NCBI GenBank assembly: GCA_023396415.1
Contig: JAEWWJ010000124.1
Span: 1-21,371, forward strand
DNA length: 21,371 nt
Source: Bacteroidota bacterium
GTDB lineage: Bacteria > Bacteroidota > Bacteroidia > Bacteroidales > F082
Reading direction: 5' to 3'
Shown here: positions 16,862 to 21,371 of the stretch, in pieces
How positions within the stretch are numbered: position 1 is the first letter of the stretch
Layout: the number at the start of each line of letters is the position of its first letter
Translations under genes and position numbers: made by a program
Notes under the pieces: model-generated
Told to the model about the DNA's origin: nothing
Database searches by the model: none
The model's input: the letters and a program-made list of their open reading frames with translations, nothing else

Positions 16862-19800
16862 TTAATAGTACAGTAACTTGGACCGTTTTTCTGCCGAAAC
16901 ACCTTTAGCGTTTTTTACAATGGCGCGGTAAATATACAAACCTTTCGCAACAGGGAAGCCCATTTCTGATCTGCCATTCCATTGAATAGGTAAACTTCGA
17001 TAGCCTGAACTGTACTGTTCATTAGCAATTATTGTGCGTACCAATTGTCCGTTGGTATTAAATATTTGAATTTCAACGTCCAATGGATCAGATGATTGGT
17101 TGTGATCGAAGACGAAATTGGTGGTGCCGTTGAATGGATTTGGGTAGTTGGCGAGGTTGTCAATGCGCATAGCATCGCTTAAAACTACTTCAAATTCGAT
17201 GGTGGCGGTGTTGGAATTGTTGAGAATGTCCCACGCTTTCAAGGTGAGGGTGTGTTTGCCGGCATTGAGGTTGGCAAATGGATATACTACCACTCCTTCG
17301 GAGCTCACATTGAGTTTAGCTGAATAAAATTCGTTGATGATGGCATAGCGTTCAGTGGCTCCGGTTAAAGTAGCCACCAAATCATGTCCTATTCCCGAAC
17401 CGGTGGTATTGATTCCGTTTTCGTCGGAAAGCAAAGCCAATACATTGGGGTTTTCATCGGTAAAGCCGCCGGAAATAAAAGTTGTGTCGCCAATAAAAAG
17501 GCGAATTTCGGGACCGTTGTTGTCCACCACACTGTTGTGACTAAACCCTCCAACTAAAAAATTCTCGAAGCTGCCTTGAGCATCAGTGATCAAATCAGTG
17601 GCGTAATAACTAATTTTTCCGGGGCCATATTGGTAGCCAATGTCTTTGGGCATCATAAACGTAAATTCAAAGAGGCCATTTTTCACTTCCACCGTACTTT
17701 TGTGTAAAATACTGCTGCGCAGCAAAAAAGTGGATGTAGGACCTTGATCGCCTAAAGTCCTGATTTGATTCTCTTTATCATAAACAATAGCATACAATAC
17801 CCCATTAAAACCGGTCAACTGCTGTCCATCGTTGTTGGCAACTATTCCACGAACGGTGGTGATGTCAAGTGCTTTGAGGGTGTCGGCGGTTGTGCCTACT
17901 GCGTTTCCATTGATATGTGTGGTGATGACTTTTTCTTTAGGGAAGCTGAGTTGCAGCGCCGGATCACCGAGCAGGACAAACTTTCTGTCGTTGGCATCGC
18001 CTTCCAACTTCGACCGTCTGATCACATCGCCAAAGCGAGGATATTCACCATTAAATTTTTCAAACACATTGTTGTTAAAAATAGCTCTGTTTAGGCGCAG
18101 ATTGGTAGCCGAATAGGTGGCTCTTGCTGTTGTAAACATGGCAATGGCACCACCTGCAGGATTCATAAAAACCATTTCGCCGGCTGATGTTCTTTCGGGA
18201 TCATCATAGCGCGAAAACTCGCAGGTTGCCGTAATGAAAACGGGAAGTTTAGAGCGGTTTCTCCATGAGTTGATGTCGGCAATCTGAAGAATTTTTTCTT
18301 CGGTCCAGCCAATTTCGCCTCCATGGCCTGAATAATTAACGATTAAAGTTCCTCTGGCCATCTTTTTATTGATGGCCTCATTCACATCCGGGGCTTTCTG
18401 TCCTCCCGGAGTAGCGATTTGTTTGTATGCGTCAAGGTGGATTTTAACGAGATTGAAATCGGGATAATCCGACCTTAACAGGTTGGCTATATTTTCAGAG
18501 TCGGAAAGATGTTGGTTGGTGTCGCCATCGTCAGAGATAAGTGTGATTTCATTTCTCCAAGGCGCCATTACTTCCGGTTCAGCCGAGATGTACTTCACTA
18601 CTTTATCAACCATTTGCTCAGCTTCTAAAGCTGTGGCCACCGGAAAGCGACCGATGCCAATATCGAGAAGGCTATCTTCTGAACCGTTTTCAAAGCGATC
18701 GAGGTAGCCATAATAATCATCGGTGGCAATGGAATTGACAAGGTTGAGCGAAGTAACAGTTTCATAAGTAGGCACATAGTTGGTGTTGCCACTAAGCTTG
18801 TCTTTATAGTCGAAAGAGGCATCGCCAAAAAGCAAAAGGTACCTGAGTTTTTTTCCCACGCTGCTTTCGCTGTATAACATGCGGGCAAAATCGCGGATGG
18901 CACTTACATCTTGCGCTCCGGATGAAAATTCGTTGTAAATAAGCGATGGGATGGTCACCAAAACGTTGAGGCCGCTTTCATCGCGATGAATCTGTGCCAA
19001 ACGTTGGGCTTGTTCCAAAAAATCGGGATGAGTGATGATGAGATAATCAATGTCGCGGATGCCATGCAGGTTTTGATTGGCCACCGGTCCCACTTTTTCA
19101 ACCGAAAGAAAGCTGCTTTTGTCGAAGGCAATGAATCGGCGCAGCTGATTGGCTTGCGTTAGAAAGGTCAGTTTATCGCCTTGAAGGTTGCTTTGCACTT
19201 GATATGGATTCACCGCTTCGCTGATGTCCCACACTTCGATGGCAGAGGTTGCAGCTGACATTTCCATCTTAACAAAGGCTTCGTTATCAAATAGTTTACT
19301 GTTGTTGAAATGTAATTGAGGTGCGGTAAAGCGTAGGTTTCGATAAGCATTTACAGCAATAAAATCTAACCAACCTCTTGATGAGTTAAGGCTGCGGTTG
19401 TATTTGAGGTTCACCGTAATGCGGTCGCCGGATGGAAAAAACTGTTTGTTGGCCCCATTGCCTTTAGCCCAGTCGTAGCCGGTTTCTTGGGTAGCGTCAA
19501 TGGAAATATTTTGAAGCACATTGGCATCAACGGAAAGTTGAAAGCTCGACGGGCCGAATGCACGTGCTGCCAAATCGGTAACAACACGGCCTTTTTTGCT
19601 GCGGTCAATGTTTGGAAAATCAAAGGTGAAATCTTTGCTGAGGTTCACATCAAAAAGATCGCCATACCAAGTACGGCCGGTGTTGCTGAGGTTGACCAAA
19701 TCTTGTTCATAAAGTTGGTAATCCAAAAATGAAGTTACTGTTTCGGCAATTTCGCCTTGGTTGTTTTGTGTTTGAATGCGTTTTCCTGCACCTAAGTCAG

Positions 19801-20662
19801 CGGTGATGTAATAATAGGAGTAATCATCGTAATAGGTAGGCCTATGATCGAAAAAACCACTCGAAGGGTTATAATCCCAAACCAAAGGGCCTTGTCCATA
19901 AAATAGGACATAGTCATTTTGATTGAAAACATTGTCTTCTTCGCCAACTACCACAATGGGGTTTTCAAACAAATCATCATATCTGAAGGTCCTATTGGCT
20001 TCAGGAATCGTACCGCCACCATTTCCATACACCCTAATGTTTTTTGGGTTGACCGCGCCAACATTAATTCCCATTGCTTGCAGCTCGGAATAGGTAATTT
20101 TATAAATTCCACTTTTGTTGATGCGGATTTTGTACCAAGTGCCGGTGGCCAAAACCGATTGGGTGGCAAACTGCGTTCCGCTGTCTTTTAAATCGGTGGC
20201 CACTTCATAAAAATATTCTATCTTAAAGCTCAACAAACGTTCAATGCTATGGGTGGTGGAGTTGCGACGTAAACTCGAAACTCGCGCTTGCACAAAAGAC
20301 TCGTCGCGACCGGTTAAAACAGTGGTATGAACTGAAAAATCGGTCGGAAGCGTCATATTTTCAATCCATTGCAGCTGAGCATCGTCTATCGGCTCTACTG
20401 TTATTTCACTTAATTTGGCTGAAATCTCAAGGTCTTTATCAAAAAGATCGAGACGATCTTTATAATAAGGAATGGGCGAATCAAAGGCGGGATAAAATGC
20501 ACCAACAAAGCTCAACCGTTCAATTTTGTCTTTGCCCGGAAGCTGCAAGCTGTCGTTGGCATGCCAATGCAATTGCACCGTCTTAGATTCGAGTAAAACC
20601 TGTGCGGGAACATCAAAAAAAAGAAATATGCTAAGCAATGAAAGTAGAAAGCGGTTCATCAT
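16862..20662 (-). CDS. porU: T9SS sortase PorU, full-length copy (first in the cluster)
   Basis: A 1266-residue peptidase C25-family surface sortase. MMNRFLLSLLSIFLFFDVPA (1-20) is a signal peptide. Residues 21-165 form an extra N-terminal segment (beta-rich, containing LSFVGAFYPAF) that I recall from flavobacterial PorU proteins and that the next gene lacks. From GTWYKIRINKSGIYKIT (174-190) onward the two proteins align throughout. The catalytic domain has LLLFGDASFDYK (609-620), DIGIGRFPV (667-675), NYSGHGG (776-782, H780) and FITATCEFSRYD (809-820, C814); the His-Cys distance of 34 equals that of the other copy. A sorting-domain-like tail starts at NYPNPFNGTTNF (1172-1183). The start at 20662 is MMNRF; the ATG one codon later (20659) is equally possible. 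This copy looks like the standard PorU and the second like a derived duplicate, though the reverse cannot be excluded without a tree. Confidence 0.95.
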   Translation of the reverse strand: MMNRFLLSLLSIFLFFDVPAQVLLESKTVQLHWHANDSLQLPGKDKIERLSFVGAFYPAFDSPIPYYKDRLDLFDKDLEISAKLSEITVEPIDDAQLQWIENMTLPTDFSVHTTVLTGRDESFVQARVSSLRRNSTTHSIERLLSFKIEYFYEVATDLKDSGTQFATQSVLATGTWYKIRINKSGIYKITYSELQAMGINVGAVNPKNIRVYGNGGGTIPEANRTFRYDDLFENPIVVVGEEDNVFNQNDYVLFYGQGPLVWDYNPSSGFFDHRPTYYDDYSYYYITADLGAGKRIQTQNNQGEIAETVTSFLDYQLYEQDLVNLSNTGRTWYGDLFDVNLSKDFTFDFPNIDRSKKGRVVTDLAARAFGPSSFQLSVDANVLQNISIDATQETGYDWAKGNGANKQFFPSGDRITVNLKYNRSLNSSRGWLDFIAVNAYRNLRFTAPQLHFNNSKLFDNEAFVKMEMSAATSAIEVWDISEAVNPYQVQSNLQGDKLTFLTQANQLRRFIAFDKSSFLSVEKVGPVANQNLHGIRDIDYLIITHPDFLEQAQRLAQIHRDESGLNVLVTIPSLIYNEFSSGAQDVSAIRDFARMLYSESSVGKKLRYLLLFGDASFDYKDKLSGNTNYVPTYETVTSLNLVNSIATDDYYGYLDRFENGSEDSLLDIGIGRFPVATALEAEQMVDKVVKYISAEPEVMAPWRNEITLISDDGDTNQHLSDSENIANLLRSDYPDFNLVKIHLDAYKQIATPGGQKAPDVNEAINKKMARGTLIVNYSGHGGEIGWTEEKILQIADINSWRNRSKLPVFITATCEFSRYDDPERTSAGEMVFMNPAGGAIAMFTTARATYSATNLRLNRAIFNNNVFEKFNGEYPRFGDVIRRSKLEGDANDRKFVLLGDPALQLSFPKEKVITTHINGNAVGTTADTLKALDITTVRGIVANNDGQQLTGFNGVLYAIVYDKENQIRTLGDQGPTSTFLLRSSILHKSTVEVKNGLFEFTFMMPKDIGYQYGPGKISYYATDLITDAQGSFENFLVGGFSHNSVVDNNGPEIRLFIGDTTFISGGFTDENPNVLALLSDENGINTTGSGIGHDLVATLTGATERYAIINEFYSAKLNVSSEGVVVYPFANLNAGKHTLTLKAWDILNNSNTATIEFEVVLSDAMRIDNLANYPNPFNGTTNFVFDHNQSSDPLDVEIQIFNTNGQLVRTIIANEQYSSGYRSLPIQWNGRSEMGFPVAKGLYIYRAIVKNAKGVSAEKRSKLLYY

Positions 20663-20706
20663 TGTGTTTTTCGTTTCTAAACAAGATTTTCCTCATCATC
20701 CAACTA

Positions 20707-20736
20707 CAACAATAAAACAAGTGAATTGTTGGCAAA
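20707..20736 (-). promoter_or_regulatory. Candidate promoter of the porU-porU-porV cluster
   Basis: On the minus strand TTTG (20736-20733) is followed 18 bases later by TATTGTTG (20714-20707). The second box differs from TAnnTTTG at one position and the spacing is one or two bases short. It would give a leader of about 40 bases before the porU ATG at 20662. It is the best match in the divergent gap, but weaker than the two promoters at 7842-7996. Confidence 0.35.
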
Positions 20737-20751
20737 ATGAATCAGATTCAT
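20737..20751. promoter_or_regulatory. 15-bp perfect palindrome, possible operator
   Basis: ATGAATC-A-GATTCAT is a perfect 7+7 inverted repeat with a single central base. It lies between the divergent porU and porP/sprF-family genes, directly upstream of the candidate -33 box of porU (20736-20733). A dimeric regulator could bind here. No binding protein can be named. Confidence 0.4.
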
Positions 20752-20898
20752 CCATATATTAAGTTCATCTACAACGGGTTTTCGGGCCAATTATTGCTTG
20801 TGTCGGGTGTCGTTTTTGTTTTTTGAGAGGTAATGGCAAAAGAAAGGAAAAAATCCGTAACATTGCGCCGCTAAATTTATGCAAATGAGCTATCTGGC

Positions 20899-21371
20899 AT
20901 GAAAGGGGTTTTTTCCTTGTTTTTTCCGGTGATGTTGTTTTTTTTATCCTTAGAAACTAAGGGTCAAGATGCTTCGTTTTCGCAATTTTATGCCAATCCC
21001 ATCTATCTGAATCCAGCCTTGGCCGGAAACACCGAATGTGGCCGCTTGAACCTCAATTACCGAAACCAATGGCCCTCATTGTCGCAGGCTTTTTTGACTT
21101 ACAGCGTTGCTTATGATCAAAATTTACCTTCCATCAACAGTGGCTATGGTCTTTTTATCATGCGCAACGACCAAGGTGATGGGGCATACAGCCGCACGCA
21201 AGCAGCAGCGATTTACTCCTATAAGCTTCAACTTTCGGCGCGCTCTACTTTGCATTTTGGCATGAAAGCCGCCTTTTATCAAGAAAGTATTCAATGGGAC
21301 AAACTCATATTTCCGGATATGATCAGCTCCTCTACCGGCTTGGCAAATTTGCCTACCTCTGAGCTACGACC
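20899..21371 (+). CDS. PorP/SprF-family outer-membrane protein, 5' part
   Basis: The first 157 codons of a gene that runs off the window. The N-terminus MKGVFSLFFPVMLFFLSLETKG is a signal peptide, followed by the family's defining mature start: ASFSQFYANPIYLNPALAG, then a block ending NYRNQWPSL. This 'Q..QFYANP.YLNPA.AG' and 'YR.QWP' pair marks the PorP/SprF family of outer-membrane barrel proteins. PorP works with the PorK-PorN ring in the T9SS, and SprF paralogues help secrete particular large adhesins. With no SprB-like adhesin or PorK/L/M/N gene in view I cannot say which. It is transcribed away from porU, with 236 bases between the two starts. The 5' leader has a weak -7-like box, TAACATTG, at 20858-20865. 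Confidence 0.92.
   Translation, partial: MKGVFSLFFPVMLFFLSLETKGQDASFSQFYANPIYLNPALAGNTECGRLNLNYRNQWPSLSQAFLTYSVAYDQNLPSINSGYGLFIMRNDQGDGAYSRTQAAAIYSYKLQLSARSTLHFGMKAAFYQESIQWDKLIFPDMISSSTGLANLPTSELR

Noticed and set aside
20858..20865. TAACATTG as a -7 box for the PorP/SprF-family gene
   Set aside because: One mismatch to TAnnTTTG and no TTG at the right distance upstream; too weak to list as a promoter.
20879..20902. Seven-codon leader frame (MQMSYLA) whose TGA overlaps the PorP/SprF-family ATG
   Set aside because: The ATGA overlap is neat, but such a short frame is expected by chance in AT-rich DNA and nothing supports its translation.
1..21371. tRNA, rRNA, CRISPR array, insertion sequence or prophage genes
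   Set aside because: No cloverleaf, rRNA-like block, regularly spaced repeat, transposase or phage protein was seen on either strand.

Overview
The window is chromosomal DNA from a member of the Bacteroidota. The evidence is a cluster of type IX secretion system (T9SS) genes (two PorU-type sortases, PorV and a PorP/SprF-family protein), a secreted protein with a T9SS sorting tail, a TamA-like outer-membrane lipoprotein of the kind found in this phylum, and promoters that fit the phylum's TTG / TAnnTTTG pattern rather than the E. coli one. I cannot assign a genus. I see no rRNA or tRNA gene, CRISPR array, insertion sequence or phage gene.

Bases 1-3673 read on the plus strand. They hold the last 50 codons of an unidentified gene closed by a strong terminator hairpin, about 500 bases of AT-rich non-coding DNA, a radical-SAM aminomutase of the lysine 2,3-aminomutase family (724-2289) whose substrate-binding residues are not those of a lysine enzyme, and a major facilitator transporter (2471-3673). 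Bases 3820-7817 read on the minus strand: a DUF2079-type membrane protein, a secreted T9SS substrate of unknown function, and an overlapping pair made of a four-helix membrane protein and a small HTH regulator. A divergent promoter region (7824-8063) separates these from a plus-strand pair, 8064-11890: a TamA/BamA-like outer-membrane lipoprotein and a RecD-like SF1 helicase joined by a TGATG stop-start overlap.

Bases 12024-20662, on the minus strand, are the main point of interest. Two complete paralogous PorU sortase genes lie head to tail 5 bases apart, followed by porV and a rho-independent terminator. Both PorU copies keep the catalytic His and Cys 34 residues apart, but only the upstream copy has an extra N-terminal segment of about 110 residues. 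A divergent PorP/SprF-family gene starts at 20899 and runs off the end. PorV presents secreted cargo to PorU, which cuts off the C-terminal sorting signal and attaches cargo to the surface, so the cluster would work as a surface-attachment module with two sortases. A perfect 15-base palindrome sits in the divergent intergenic region next to a candidate promoter.

Several 3' intergenic regions carry degenerate 7-base-period pyrimidine tracts of the form TCTTTNN. One runs into the stop codon of the DUF2079 gene and another lies in the convergent gap before the porV terminator. They look like a dispersed, unexplained sequence habit of this genome.
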